64,000 bases of DNA from Mixophyes australis (taxonomy: Eukaryota > Chordata > Amphibia > Anura > Limnodynastidae): assembly GCA_036250195.1 (NCBI GenBank), contig JAVHZZ010000002.1:364293124-364357123 (forward strand). The letters are read 5' to 3'. How positions within the stretch are numbered: the stretch's first letter is position 1; each line of letters begins with the position of its first letter. Below are positions 35,351 to 45,483 of this stretch, in pieces. Made by a program: the position numbers and the translations under genes. The notes beneath the pieces are model-generated. The model saw only the letters and a program-made list of their open reading frames with translations, made no database searches and had not been told where the DNA came from.

Positions 35351-36898
35351 CAGTATCAGTCCAGTGGTGCTGTGTGCTGTGCTCTGTCCTTCTGAGGTCA
35401 GTGGTGCTGCTGGGTCCTGTGCTGTGTCCTGTTCAGTCCAGTGGTGCTGTGTCCTGTGCTCTGTGCTTCTAAGGGCATAGTTATTTCCCCAATATTCCCC
35501 TGTGTTTAAAAAAATAAAAAAAAGTTATTTTAAAAAATACCAAAAACTACTTTAATATTTTTTAATTACCACAAAATTTTCACAACCAATCCTGCAGTAT
35601 AAGCCCATTGGTACTGCAATATTACCAAGTTCACACATTCAGCAGTAAAAGTCCAGTGGTACTGCAATATTACAAAGTTTACACATTCTGCAGTATCAGT
35701 CCAGTGGTGCTGTGTCCTGTGCTCTGTCCTGCTGAGTTCCGTAGTGCTGCTGGATCCTGTGCCGTGTCCTGTTCAGTCCAGTGGTGCTGTGTCCTGTGCT
35801 CTGTGCTTCTAAGGGCATAGTTTTTTCCCCATTATTCCCAAGTTTTTAAAAAATAAAAAAGTAAAAAATAATAAAAAATTTAAAAAAAAAAAAATATATA
35901 ATAATTATAACCAAATTTGCAAAACCAATCCAGCATTATAAGTCCATTGGTACTGCAATATTACCAAGTTCACACATTCTGCAGTATCAGTCCAGTGGTG
36001 CTGTGTCCTGTGCTCTGTCCTGCTGAGTTCCGTAGTGCTGCTGGGTCCTGTGCCGTGTCCTGTTCAGTCCAGTGGTGCTGTGTCCTGTGCTCTGTGCTTC
36101 TAAGGGCATAGTTATTTCCCCAATATTCCCCTGTGTTTAAAAAAATAAAAAAAAGTTATTTTAAAAAATACCAAAAACTACTTTAATATTTTTTAATTAC
36201 CACAAAATTTTCACAACCAATCCTGCAGTATAAGCCCATTGGTACTGCAATATTACCAAGTTCACACATTCAGCAGTAAAAGTCCAGTGGTACTGCAATA
36301 TTACAAAGTTTACACATTCTGCAGTATCAGTCCAGTGGTGCTGTGTCCTGTGCTCTGTCCTGCTGAGTTCCGTAGTGCTGCTGGATCCTGTGCCGTGTCC
36401 TGTTCAGTCCAGTGGTGCTGTGTCCTGTGCTCTGTGCTTCTAAGGGCATAGTTTTTTCCCCATTATTCCCAAGTTTTTAAAAAATAAAAAAGTAAAAAAT
36501 AATAAAAAATTAAAAAAAAAAAAAATATATAATAATTATAACCAAATTTGCAAAACCAATCCAGCATTATAAGTCCATTGGTACTGCAATATTACCAAGT
36601 TCACACATTCTGCAGTATCAGTCCAGTGGTGCTGTGTCCTGTGCTCTGTCCTGCTGAGTTCCGTAGTGCTGCTGGGTCCTGTGCCGTGTCCTGTTCAGTC
36701 CAGTGGTGCTGTGTCCTGTGCTCTGTGCTTCTAAGGGCATAGTTATTTCCCCACTATTCCCAAGTTTTTTAAAAATAAGAAAAAAGTAAAAAAAAAAAAA
36801 AAAAAAAAAAATATATAATAATTATAACCAAATTTGCAAAACCAATCCAGCAGTATAAGTCCATTGGTACTGCAATATTACCAAGTTCACACATTCTG
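35351..36898 (+). repeat. Higher-order tandem repeat in the hAT leader (alternating 340 and 291 bp; 631-bp duplication)
   Basis: The anchor 'ctgcagtatcagtccagtgg' starts each unit, with 'cagtat' at 35351, 35691, 35982, 36322 and 36613. A final 'cagtat' at 36899 leads into the gene. Spacings are 340, 291, 340, 291 and 286, so the two-unit block of 631 bp is duplicated in tandem and nearly identical between copies. Each unit has a conserved 'gtcctgtgctctgtcctgct' segment, an A-rich stretch and a conserved end 'acattctgcag'. The near-identity means a recent expansion or active homogenisation. Open frames within it are repeat artefacts. Confidence 0.9.
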
Positions 36899-36919
36899 CA
36901 GTATCTTGTGCTACATATA

Positions 36920-39916
36920 ATGGAGACCAAAAATTTGGAGGATAAAGTAGGGAAAGATCAAGACCCACTTCCTCCTAATGCTGAAGCTGCTGCCACTAGT
37001 CATGACATAGACGATGAAATGCCATCAACGTCGTCTTCCAAGCCCGATGCCCAATCTCGTAGTACCGGGCATGTAAAATCCAAAAAGCCCAAGTTAAGAA
37101 AAAGTAGCAAAAAGAGAAACTTAAAATCATCTGAGGAGAAACGTAAAGTTGCCAATATGCCATTTACGACACGGAGTGGCAAGGAACGGCTTAGGCCCTG
37201 GCCCGTGTTCATGACTAGTGGTTCAGCTTCACCCACGGATCTTAGCCCTCCTCCTCCTCCCCCCCCCTACAAAAAATTGAAGAGAGTTATGCTGTCAGCA
37301 ACAAAACAGCAAACAACTCTGCCTTCTAAAGAGAAATTATCACAAATCCCCAAGGCGAGTCCAAGCGTGTTGGTGGTTGTCAAGCCTGACCTTCCCATCA
37401 CTGTACGGGAAGAGGTGGCTCGGGAGGAGGCTATTGATGATGTAGCTGGCGCTGTGGAGGAACTTGATGATGAGGATGGTGATGTGGTTATTGTAAATGA
37501 GGCACCAGGGGGGGAAACAGCTGATGTCCATGGGATGAAAAAGCCCATCGTCATGCCTGGTCAGAAGACCAAAAAATGCACCTCTTCGGTCTGGAGTTAT
37601 TTTTATCCAAATCCAGACAACCAATGTATGGCAATATGTAGCTTATGTAAAGCTCAAATAAGCAGGGGTAAGGATCTTGCCCACCTAGGAACATCCTCCC
37701 TTATACGTCACCTGAATAACCTTCATAGTTCAGTGGTTAGTTCAGGAACTGGGGCTAGGACCCTCATCGGTACAGGGACACCTAAATCCCGTGGTCCAGT
37801 TGGATACACACCAGCAACACCCTCCTCGTCAACTTCCTCCACAATCTCCATCAGATTCAGTCCTGCAGCCCAAGTCAGCAGCCAGACTGAGTCCTCCTCA
37901 ATACGGGATTCATCCGAGGAATCCTGCAGCGGTACGCCTACTACTGCCACTGCTGCTGTTGCTGCTGTTAGTCGGTCATCTTCCCAGAGGGGAAGTCGTA
38001 AGACCGCTAAGTCTTTCACCAAACAATTGACCGTCCAACAGTCGTTTGCCATGACCACCAAATACGATAGTAGTCACCCTATTGCAAAGCGTATAACTGC
38101 GGCTGTAACTGCAATGTTGGTGTTAGACGTGCGCCCGGTGTCCGCCATCAGTGGAGTGGGATTTAGAGGGTTGATGGAGGTATTGTGTCCCCGGTACCAA
38201 ATCCCCTCGAGATTCCACTTCACTAGGCAGGCGATACCAAAAATGTACAGAGAAGTACGATCAAGTGTCCTCAGTGCTCTTAAAAATGCGGTTGTACCCA
38301 CTGTCCACTTAACCACGGACATGTGGACAAGTGGTTCTGGGCAAACGAAGGACTATATGACTGTGACAGCCCACTGGGTTGATGCATCCCCTTCCGCAGC
38401 AACAGCAACAGCTGCATCAGTAGCAGCATCTACAAAATGGCTGCTCATGCAAAGGCAGGCAACATTGTGCATTACAGGCTTTAATAAGAGGCACAACGCT
38501 GACAACATATTAGAGAAAATGAGGGAAATTATCTCCCAGTGGCTTACCCCACTTAGACTCTCATGGGGATTTGTGGTGTCAGACAATGCCAGTAACATTG
38601 TGCGGGCATTAAATATGGGCAATTTCCAGCACGTCCCATGTTTTGCCCACACCATTAATTTGGTGGTGCAGCATTACCTCAAGAGTGACAGGGGTGTGCA
38701 GGAGATGCTTGCGGTGGCCCGCAAAATTGCTGGACACTTTCGGCATTCAGCCAGTGCCTACCGCAGACTAGAGGCACATCAAAAAAGCTTGAACCTGCCC
38801 TGCCATCACCTCAAACAAGAGGTTGTGACGCGCTGGAACTCCACCCTCTATATGCTGCAGAGGATGGAGGAGCAGCAAAAGGCCATTCAGGCCTACACAG
38901 CCACCTACGACATAGGCAAAGGAGTGGGGATGCGCCTGAGTCAAGCGCAGTGGAGACTGATTTCCGTGTTGTGCAAGGTTCTGCAGCCATTTGAACTTGC
39001 CACACGAGAAGTCAGTTCCGACACTGCCAGCTTGAGTCAGGTCATTCCCCTGATCAGGCTGTTGCAGAAGCAGCTGGAGAAAGTGAGGGAGGAGCTGGTA
39101 AGCCATTGCGATTACAGCAAGCATGTAGCTCTTGTGGATGTAGCCCTTCGTACGCTTTGCCAGGATCCGAGGGTGGTCACTCTTTTAAAGTCAGAGGAAT
39201 ACATTCTGGCCACCGTGCTCGATCCTCGGTTTAAAGCGTATGTTGTGTCTCTGTTTCCGGCGGACACAAGTCTACAGTGGTGCAAAGACCTGCTGGTCAG
39301 GAGATTGTCCTCTGAAGAGGACCGTGACATGCCAACAGCTCCACCCTCATTTTCTTCCACATCTATGGCTGCGAGGAAAAAGCTCAGTTTTCCCAAAAGA
39401 GGCACTGGCGGGGATGCTGATAACATCTGGTCCGGACTGAAGGACCTGCCAACCATTGCAGACATGTCTACTCTCGCTGCATTGGATGCTGTGACAATAG
39501 AAAAAATTGTGGATGATTACTTTGCTGACACCATCCAAGTAGACATGTCAGACAGTCCATATTGTTACTGGCAGGAAAAAAAGGCAGTTTGGAAGCCCCT
39601 GTACAAACTGGCTCTATTTTACCTGAGTTGTCCCCCCTCCAGTGTGTACTCGGAAAGAGTTTTTAGTGCAGCGGGGAACCTGGTCAGTGAGCGGCGAAGG
39701 AGGTTGCTTCCTCACAACGTTGAAAAAATGATGTTTATAAAAATGAATAATCAATTCCTCAATGAAGTACAGCACTGCCCTCCAGATACTACAGAGGGAC
39801 CTGTGGTTGTGGAGTCCAGCGGGGACGAATTGATAATGTGTGATGAGGAGGAAGTACACACTGTAGGGGGAGAGGAATCAGAGGTTAAGGATGAGGACGA
39901 CATCTTGCCTCAGTAG
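36920..39916 (+). CDS. hAT transposase with BED zinc finger, about 998 aa, intact
   Basis: The predicted product cuts and rejoins transposon ends in the nucleus. I place the start at the ATG at 36920. The frame is open from a GTG 12 bases earlier, but both related elements share that GTG and only the ATG fits initiation. Residues 1-220 are low-complexity and basic, then acidic. A BED zinc finger spans about 222-270 (C240, C243, H264, H269). The RNase H-like core shows the first acid at D467 in 'TTDMW', the second at D555 in 'VVSDNASN', then the CxxH motif C574/H577 ('PCFAHT') and the RW motif with W639 ('TRWNSTL'). The third acid, E912, lies in the hATC dimerisation domain ('SSVYSERVFSAAGNLV'). 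The C-terminus is acidic. No stop or frameshift interrupts it. It resembles ZBED1/4/6-type Ac-group transposases and is longer than the roughly 600-800 residues usual for hATs because of the N-terminal extension. Function is inferred from motifs. Confidence 0.92.
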   Translation: METKNLEDKVGKDQDPLPPNAEAAATSHDIDDEMPSTSSSKPDAQSRSTGHVKSKKPKLRKSSKKRNLKSSEEKRKVANMPFTTRSGKERLRPWPVFMTSGSASPTDLSPPPPPPPYKKLKRVMLSATKQQTTLPSKEKLSQIPKASPSVLVVVKPDLPITVREEVAREEAIDDVAGAVEELDDEDGDVVIVNEAPGGETADVHGMKKPIVMPGQKTKKCTSSVWSYFYPNPDNQCMAICSLCKAQISRGKDLAHLGTSSLIRHLNNLHSSVVSSGTGARTLIGTGTPKSRGPVGYTPATPSSSTSSTISIRFSPAAQVSSQTESSSIRDSSEESCSGTPTTATAAVAAVSRSSSQRGSRKTAKSFTKQLTVQQSFAMTTKYDSSHPIAKRITAAVTAMLVLDVRPVSAISGVGFRGLMEVLCPRYQIPSRFHFTRQAIPKMYREVRSSVLSALKNAVVPTVHLTTDMWTSGSGQTKDYMTVTAHWVDASPSAATATAASVAASTKWLLMQRQATLCITGFNKRHNADNILEKMREIISQWLTPLRLSWGFVVSDNASNIVRALNMGNFQHVPCFAHTINLVVQHYLKSDRGVQEMLAVARKIAGHFRHSASAYRRLEAHQKSLNLPCHHLKQEVVTRWNSTLYMLQRMEEQQKAIQAYTATYDIGKGVGMRLSQAQWRLISVLCKVLQPFELATREVSSDTASLSQVIPLIRLLQKQLEKVREELVSHCDYSKHVALVDVALRTLCQDPRVVTLLKSEEYILATVLDPRFKAYVVSLFPADTSLQWCKDLLVRRLSSEEDRDMPTAPPSFSSTSMAARKKLSFPKRGTGGDADNIWSGLKDLPTIADMSTLAALDAVTIEKIVDDYFADTIQVDMSDSPYCYWQEKKAVWKPLYKLALFYLSCPPSSVYSERVFSAAGNLVSERRRRLLPHNVEKMMFIKMNNQFLNEVQHCPPDTTEGPVVVESSGDELIMCDEEEVHTVGGEESEVKDEDDILPQ

Positions 39917-40061
39917 AGTCTGTTTAGTCTGTACAGGGAGAGATGAATAGCTTTTTTGGTGTGGGGGCCCAAACAAACCAATCATTTCAGTCAAAGTTGT
40001 TTGGTAGGCCCTGTCGCTGAAATGATTTGTGTGTTAAAGTGTGCATGTCCTATTTCAACAG

Positions 40062-40390
40062 CAGACCTCTCAACTGCAGCTCATCCCTCCTCTGCGGGGA
40101 TAATGTCTCCTGTGCTCTGACACGTCACTCTGTGTACTCTCAGCCTCAGGATCTGACACTACAGCTACCATGCCTCTTGTAGCAGCCCTCACTCCAGGGC
40201 CTCTTCCATGTGCAGTGTCCCCCTCTCTCTTGGGTTCACTATAGTGGCATGGAGTTCTCCCCCTCATCCAGGGCACACATTCCTTGCCCTGGCTCAGTCA
40301 CCACGCTCAGACTTCCAGGCAATGCTGGGGGAGCCTGGGAGCTTCCACCCCAGGTCCCCAGCTACAACTCTCCTCTCCTGTGTCTTCTCT
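40062..40390. other. Foreign-looking block inside the hAT 3' region
   Basis: In both hAT elements the sequence 'gtgcatgtcctatttcaaca' follows the transposase region (here 40043-40062, and 44782-44801 in the relative). After it the relative continues 'acatcagggtgggtggg', whereas here about 330 bp of balanced-composition, pyrimidine-rich DNA intervenes. No clear target duplication or LTR ends were seen. It could be captured genomic DNA or an eroded insertion. Confidence 0.5.
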
Positions 40391-40727
40391 CTCTTTCTGA
40401 CACTTTAAAGATCGTGCCTTTAAATGAAAAAGTCAGTCTTCATTGCACGACTATGTGCAAGTGCAACAGGGACATTTTTTTGGGTTTACAAAGTCAAACA
40501 ATAACACTACGACCCTGTCTGTCTGGGGTCTGTCAATGACGAATTGTCTGGAGCATGTTTGGAGGAGGTATTGTGGCCCCGGTATCAAATTGGGTACCGG
40601 GGCCACCCCACTATGCAGTCCAGATACTTGTTTGGTGGAATTCCGACACGTGGAGGGTTTTTAAATTATATTGTGGCCTCGGTACCAAATTGTGTACCGG
40701 GGCCACCACACTACGCAGTCAAGATAC
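40391..40727 (+). repeat. Hairpin module copy 1 in the hAT 3' region
   Basis: This segment, from 'cactttaaagatcgtgcc' to 'ctacgcagtcaagata', is duplicated at 40942-41267 with very few differences. It contains two hairpins with 11-bp stems, TGGCCCCGGTA and TACCGGGGCCA around an AT-rich loop (about 40574-40605 and 40674-40705; the second stem has one mismatch). Confidence 0.88.
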
Positions 40728-40941
40728 TTGTTTGGTGGAATTCAGACCAGTTGAGGGTTTTATTATTATATTGTGTGGACCACTCTATCTATACCACACT
40801 ACAACTCTATACCACTCTATTTCCTACTTTAATTCTATTTAATTATATTTCCTACTTTAATTCTATTACTAATTAATTACCATAAAGAGGAACAAAAAAA
40901 ACCAATTTTACCAAAAGTATAATATGACTTAGACTTACAAA

Positions 40942-41267
40942 CACTACACTTTAAAGATCATGCCTTTAAATGAAAAAGTCAGTCTTCATTGCACGACTAT
41001 GTGCAACAGGGACATTTTTTTGGGTTTACAAAGTCAAACAATAACACTACGACCCTGTCTGTCTGGGGTCTGTCAATGACGAATTGTCTGGAGCATGTTT
41101 GGAGGAGGTATTGTGGCCCCGGTATCAAATTGGGTACCGGGGCCACCCCACTATGCAGTCCAGATACTTGTTTGGTGGAATTCCGACACGTGGAGGGTTT
41201 TTAAATTATATTGTGGCCTCGGTACCAAATTGTGTACCGGGGCCACCACACTACGCAGTCAAGATAG
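40942..41267 (+). repeat. Hairpin module copy 2 in the hAT 3' region
   Basis: Direct duplicate of 40391-40727, with hairpins near 41114-41145 and 41214-41245. A 6-base gap ('gtgcaa' against 'gtgcaagtgcaa') separates the copies at 'ctatgtgcaa'. Confidence 0.88.
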
Positions 41268-41467
41268 ATAGATGCGTATTGCGTATCATAGATAAAGTAC
41301 ATTCAGTGGTGTGGGGCAAATTGAAAAATATTCCAAATGCACTGACATTATCAAAAACAAGAGGTTGTCACACGCTAAAACTCCAACATGTATATGATGG
41401 AGAGGATGGAGGAGCAGCCGTATGTGTAGTGTAATGCAGATCTGTTGAAGGTTTTTTATATATTTTA

Positions 41468-41740
41468 TTGTGGTGCCCAGTGCCCACTCCTCTACGCAGT
41501 CCAGATACATTTATTGGTGCGAATCATAAAAGTTCAGGGTTTTTAATATATATTGTGGTGACCCACTCCTCTACGCAGTCCAGGTACAATTATTGGTGCG
41601 AATCATAAAAGTTCAGGGTTTTTAAGATATTGTGGTGACCCACTCCTCTACGCAGTCCAGGTACAATTATTGGTGCGAATCATAAAAGTTCAGGGTTTTT
41701 AATATATATTGTGGTGACCCACTCCTCTACGCAGTCCAGA
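41468..41740 (+). repeat. Roughly 80-bp tandem array near the hAT right end
   Basis: 'attgtggtgacccactcctc' followed by 'tacgcagtccag' and 'ttattggtgcgaatcataaa' recurs with starts near 41468, 41552, 41629 and 41708. The 'ctacgcagtccag' core is the same as in the hairpin modules. These units therefore look like hairpin modules that have lost the GC stem. Confidence 0.82.
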
Positions 41741-42104
41741 AAGATACCTTGTTGCAACGTTTTGGACTAATAACTATATTGTGAGGTGTTCAGAATACAC
41801 TGTAAATTAGTGGAAATGCTTGTTATTGAATGTTATTGAGGTTAATAATAGCCTAGGAGTGAAAATAAGCCCAAAAACTTGATTTTTAAACTTTTTATGT
41901 TTTTTTCAAAAAAAATCCGAATCCAATACCTTAAATCCGAACCGAGACCTTTCGTCAAGTGTTTTGCGAGACAAATCCGAACCTCAAAAATAACGAAAAT
42001 CCGGATCCAAAACACAAAACACGAGACCTCAAAAGTCGCCGGTGCACATCCCTACTCTATATATGGCTTTATACATTGCCAGGATACCCTGGTTTAAAAG
42101 CTTA

Positions 42105-42106
42105 GC

Positions 42107-42188
<82 letters not shown>
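42105..42188. repeat. (AC)n and (AT)n microsatellite between the hAT elements
   Basis: An AC run at about 42110-42137 is followed by an AT run to 42188. Confidence 0.9.
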
Positions 42189-42194
<6 letters not shown>

Positions 42195-42824
42195 CTCTTT
42201 TCTATTTTTTGATGATTATGTACCCGGCACAACTGCACCATTGTTTCATATTAACGCTCTGGTCTAATACTGACTTCTGCAATAGCTGCATTAAATATCT
42301 GGGAGGCTTAAGAAAAGGCCACTTTGCTATAAGCTTCAGGCACGGCTGCATGGTAACGACAGATGTGAAGATTGTCCCATCTAGAAGTAGAAACCATCAT
42401 TTATATTGTGTGTTAATTGCTTCTCATTTTTTTAATTTAAATGAACATATTTCCCTATCTTCCCCTGGGATTTGTGTGTGTGACATCTCCCCTATAGAGA
42501 CTGTGCGAGATATTTATGGAAACTAGAGCACTGGAAAAAAAAAGGTTTTATTTGAAGCTAAATAAATTACTTATTTTTTGACTGCTGGTTTAAGATGTCT
42601 TCTATCTGCCGCCAGTGGAACCCCCCACAAGCCTGGTCCTGCGAAGTCATGTATCTTTAACCTCCTGCTCACTCAGTAGTCATACTGGCAGTCTGTTGGC
42701 CAAAATATATAGAATGAATTGTTTTGTTTTTGCATGAAGGTTGACATATGTTTGCATTTTATTAGCAAAACATGTCGCAAGCTTCCTTTTAATATCATAA
42801 TCTACAGTACTAATAATATTAGCA
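42189..42824. other. Spacer between the two hAT elements, nothing recognised
   Basis: AT-rich unique-looking sequence between the target duplications of the two elements. Confidence 0.5.
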
Positions 42825-43099
42825 ATATTAATTAAGGATGAGAGCACTCGGATTCCTGGAATCCGAGCCCCCCCGAACATTGCGGATCCGAGTCAGATCC
42901 GAGCACTGTCCGGGTATTCCTGACGATTCCGAAACTTAAAACGAGGCTCTGAGTCATAATCCCGCTGTCGGATCTCGCGATACTCGAAACCTTTAAATTC
43001 CCCGCTTGCGCCGCCATCTTCACTCGGGCATTGATCAGGGAAGAGGGAGGGTGTGTTAGGTGGTCCTCTGTCCTGCTATATCTCGTGCTGTTCAGTTCT

Positions 43100-43640
43100 G
43101 TTCTGTGCTGTGCTCTGTCCTGCTGAGTCCAGTGGTGCATCAGTCCAGTGCTCTGTCCTTGCTGAGTCCAGTGGTGCATCAGTCCAGTGCTCTGTCCTTG
43201 CTGAGTCCAGCGGTGCGTTTTGTCCTGTGCTTTGTTCTGCTAAGTTTATATTTATTTCAAAAATATTAAAAAATCTTTCATAAAAAGAAAAACAAAGAAA
43301 AATTCTACAAAAATCCTTTCACATTAATATAAAAAAAAAAAATCAAAAAAGTCCTTGCTGAGTCCAGTGGTGCATCAGTCCGGTGCTCTGTCCTTGCTGA
43401 GTCCAGCGGTGCGTTTTGTCCTGTGCTTTGTTCTGCTAAGTTTATATTTATTTCAAAAGTATTAAAAATTCTTCCATAAAAAGAAAAAAAAAGAAAAATT
43501 CTACAAAAATCCTTTTAAATTAATATAAAAAAAAAATCAAAAAAGTCCTTGCTGAGTCCAGTGGTGCATCAGTCCAGTGCTGTGTCCTTGCTGAGTCCAG
43601 TGGTGCATCAGTCCAGTGCTCTGTCCTTGCTGAGTGCTTT
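43100..43640 (+). repeat. Leader tandem repeat of the deleted hAT element
   Basis: Units contain 'ccttgctgagtccagtggtg', 'catcagtccagtgctctgt' and a variable A-rich spacer. The 'gtccagtggtgc' core is shared with the leader array of the full-length element, but unit length and order differ. The arrays have been remodelled independently. Confidence 0.8.
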
Positions 43641-43874
43641 TGTCCTGTGCTTTGTTTTGCTAAGTGCATCTTTATTTTAAAAGTATTAAAAAATCTTCCA
43701 AAAAAATGATAATTCAACAAAAATCCTTTTAAAAAAATATAAGAAAATATTCTAAAAAGTCTAAAAAAAATTATTGCAGTCCATTAACATTAATACTTCA
43801 ATCTATTAAAAATTGCTCACTGTTCTTGCAGTATTTAAAAAAATAGTACTGTAATACAACGTGTGCTGCATATA

Positions 43875-44722
43875 ATGGAGTACCAAAATTTGGGGGATAA
43901 AGTAGGGAAAGACCAAGACCCACTTCCTCCTAATGCTGAAGCTTCTGCCACTAGTCATGACATAGACGATGAAATGCCATCAACGTCGTCTGACAAGGCC
44001 GATGCCCAATCTCCTAGTAGAGGGCATGTAAAATCCAAAAAGCAAAAGTTCACTACAATTAGTAAAAAAAGAAAATTGCAAACATCTGAGGAGAAACATA
44101 AACTTGCCAATATGCCCTTTACGACACGGAGTGGCAAGGAACGACTTAGGCCCTGGCCCGTGTTCAGCACTAGTGGTTCAGCTTCACCCAAGGATCTAAG
44201 CCCCCCCCCCCCTCCAAAAAATTTAAAAGAGTTATGCTGTCAGCAACAACACAGCAAACAACTCTGCCTTCCAAACAGATGACATCACAAATCCCCAAGG
44301 CAAATCCAAGGGTGTTGGTGGTTGCGAAGCCTGACCTTCCCATCACTGTACGGGAAGAGGTGACTCCATCCACCATTTGCAGCACACCCTCTGCATATGC
44401 TGGAAGGATGACCCACAGTGTCGCTCCAGATTTGGATAATCAAGTTGTCAAGGAGGTTATTGATGTAGCTGGCGTTGTGGAGGAACTTGACGAGGAGGAT
44501 GCTGATGTGGTTATCATAAATGAGCCACCAGGGGGGGAAACAGTTGTTGTCCATGGGATGAAAAAGACCATCGTCATGCCTGGTCAGAAGACCCAAAAAT
44601 CCACCTCTTCTGTCTGGAGTTATTTTTATCCGAATCCGGACAACAAATGTATGGCCATATGTAGCTTATATAAAGCTCAAATAAGCAGGGGTAAGGATCT
44701 TGGCCACCTAGGGACATCCTAT
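43875..44722 (+). pseudogene. 5' part of hAT transposase gene, frameshifted and truncated
   Basis: It aligns with the first 260 or so residues of the intact transposase: 'KVGKDQDPLPPNAE' and 'TTRSGKERLRPWPVF' are identical in both. A frameshift sits at a run of about 12 C's at 44201-44212. Beyond it homology continues in another frame ('VVVHGMKKTIVMPGQKT', 'SSVWSYFYPNPDNKCMAICS'). The second zinc-binding cysteine of the BED finger is changed (CSLC to CSLY), so the finger could not fold normally. It has about 30 residues after 'VREEV' that the intact copy lacks ('TICSTPSAYAGRM'), which may be the ancestral linker. Homology stops near 44722 at the internal deletion. It cannot encode a working enzyme. 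Confidence 0.9.
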
Positions 44723-44990
44723 CATTTCAGCCACAGTAGTTTGGTAGGCCCTGTCGCTGAAATGATTGGTTTGTTAAAGTGTGCATGTCCTATTTCAACA
44801 ACATCAGGGTGGGTGGGAGGACTCAAGGACAATACCATCTTGCAACTATTTTTTTGCCATTATGTGCTCTTTGGGGCCTAGTTCTATCTCCATCAGAGAT
44901 ATTCCTGCAGGCCATGTCACCGGCACAGCTATGTTGGTGTTAGATGTGTGCTGCATACTCTGTCTGATTTAGCAGAAGCTAGCCATTGGC
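44723..44990 (+). pseudogene. Post-deletion mosaic with decayed transposase pieces
   Basis: 'tttggtaggccctgtcgctg' and 'gtgcatgtcctatttcaaca' match sequence 3' of the intact transposase gene (39995-40062). Further on, 'tctccatcaga...cctgcag' (about 44888) and 'gctatgttggtgttagatgtg' (about 44928) match the coding strand of the intact gene near 37845 and 38110. The order is therefore scrambled relative to the gene. Confidence 0.65.
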
Positions 44991-45480
44991 CTTGTTAATC
45001 AAATAGGCTTTCCGTGATATTACATTGTAAGGGATTAGGCTAAACAGAGTGTCATGGTATTTGAGATCCTTACCTTACCTACACACAGCGTATACAGTGC
45101 TGCTATTTGTTCTATCATATTAATGTTTAGATAGGGTCTCTACATATTAACACACTCCGCTTGCTCACATCACCCAGTGAAGCAAGCGCTATATAAGTGC
45201 CAACTTTTATACACGTTAGGCAGCGTCTTTAACGAGAATACAGTATCTATATAATTGTGAGTGCTTTAAGATCTTACATGACCTTTAATCAGGCCACTTT
45301 AATCACTGCTCTATTACAGATCTCTGTACAGTGATCATCATGCATATTTTTGCAGAACCAATTTAAATATATAAACAGGGTCTCCTAGAATACGTACTAT
45401 TTTATTTAAAGGAGTTTTAAGGGGCATTACACTCTAATAGAGAGACTCATCATTTCTGAATAAAAAAAAGGCTCTAATTC
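44991..45480. other. Unrelated stretch inside the deleted hAT element
   Basis: No similarity to the full-length element was noticed here. 'gctatataagtgccaac' near 45188 looks promoter-like but no LTR ends were found. It may be an eroded insertion. Confidence 0.45.
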
Positions 45481-45483
45481 TTG

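Larger units (their letters stand above)
34965..42054 (+). mobile_element. Full-length hAT (Ac-type) transposon, 7090 bp, putatively autonomous
   Basis: The ends are short inverted repeats: TAGGGATGAGCGC on the left and 'ggtgcacatccccta'-like 'ggtgcacatcccta' on the right. The 8-bp target duplication CTCTATAT is exact on both sides (34957-34964 and 42055-42062) and fits the nTnnnnAn pattern known for Ac-group hATs. The order inside is: subterminal ATCCGAG repeats, a TATA-like box, a 15-bp tandem array, a 340/291-bp higher-order repeat leader, an uninterrupted transposase gene (36920-39916), a foreign-looking block (40062-40390), a duplicated hairpin module (about 40391-40727 and 40942-41267), a roughly 80-bp tandem array (41468-41740), and AT-rich subterminal ATCCGAA repeats. 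A deleted relative lies at 42833-47021. Intact ends, intact frame and exact duplication point to a young insertion. Activity is not shown. Confidence 0.95.

Noticed and set aside
35186..36742. Several Cys/Leu/Val-rich open frames of 60-70 codons
   Set aside because: They are translations of the tandem repeats in the hAT leader. Their identity between units follows the DNA repeat, not a protein.
36908..36919. GTG at 36908 as transposase start
   Set aside because: Vertebrate-type genes initiate at ATG. The ATG four codons downstream is the more credible start.
40443..41434. Open frames 'GACLEEVLWPRYQIGYRGH' and similar
   Set aside because: They are translations of the duplicated hairpin module. 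Their resemblance to the transposase phrase 'LMEVLCPRYQI' reflects descent from coding DNA, not a separate gene.
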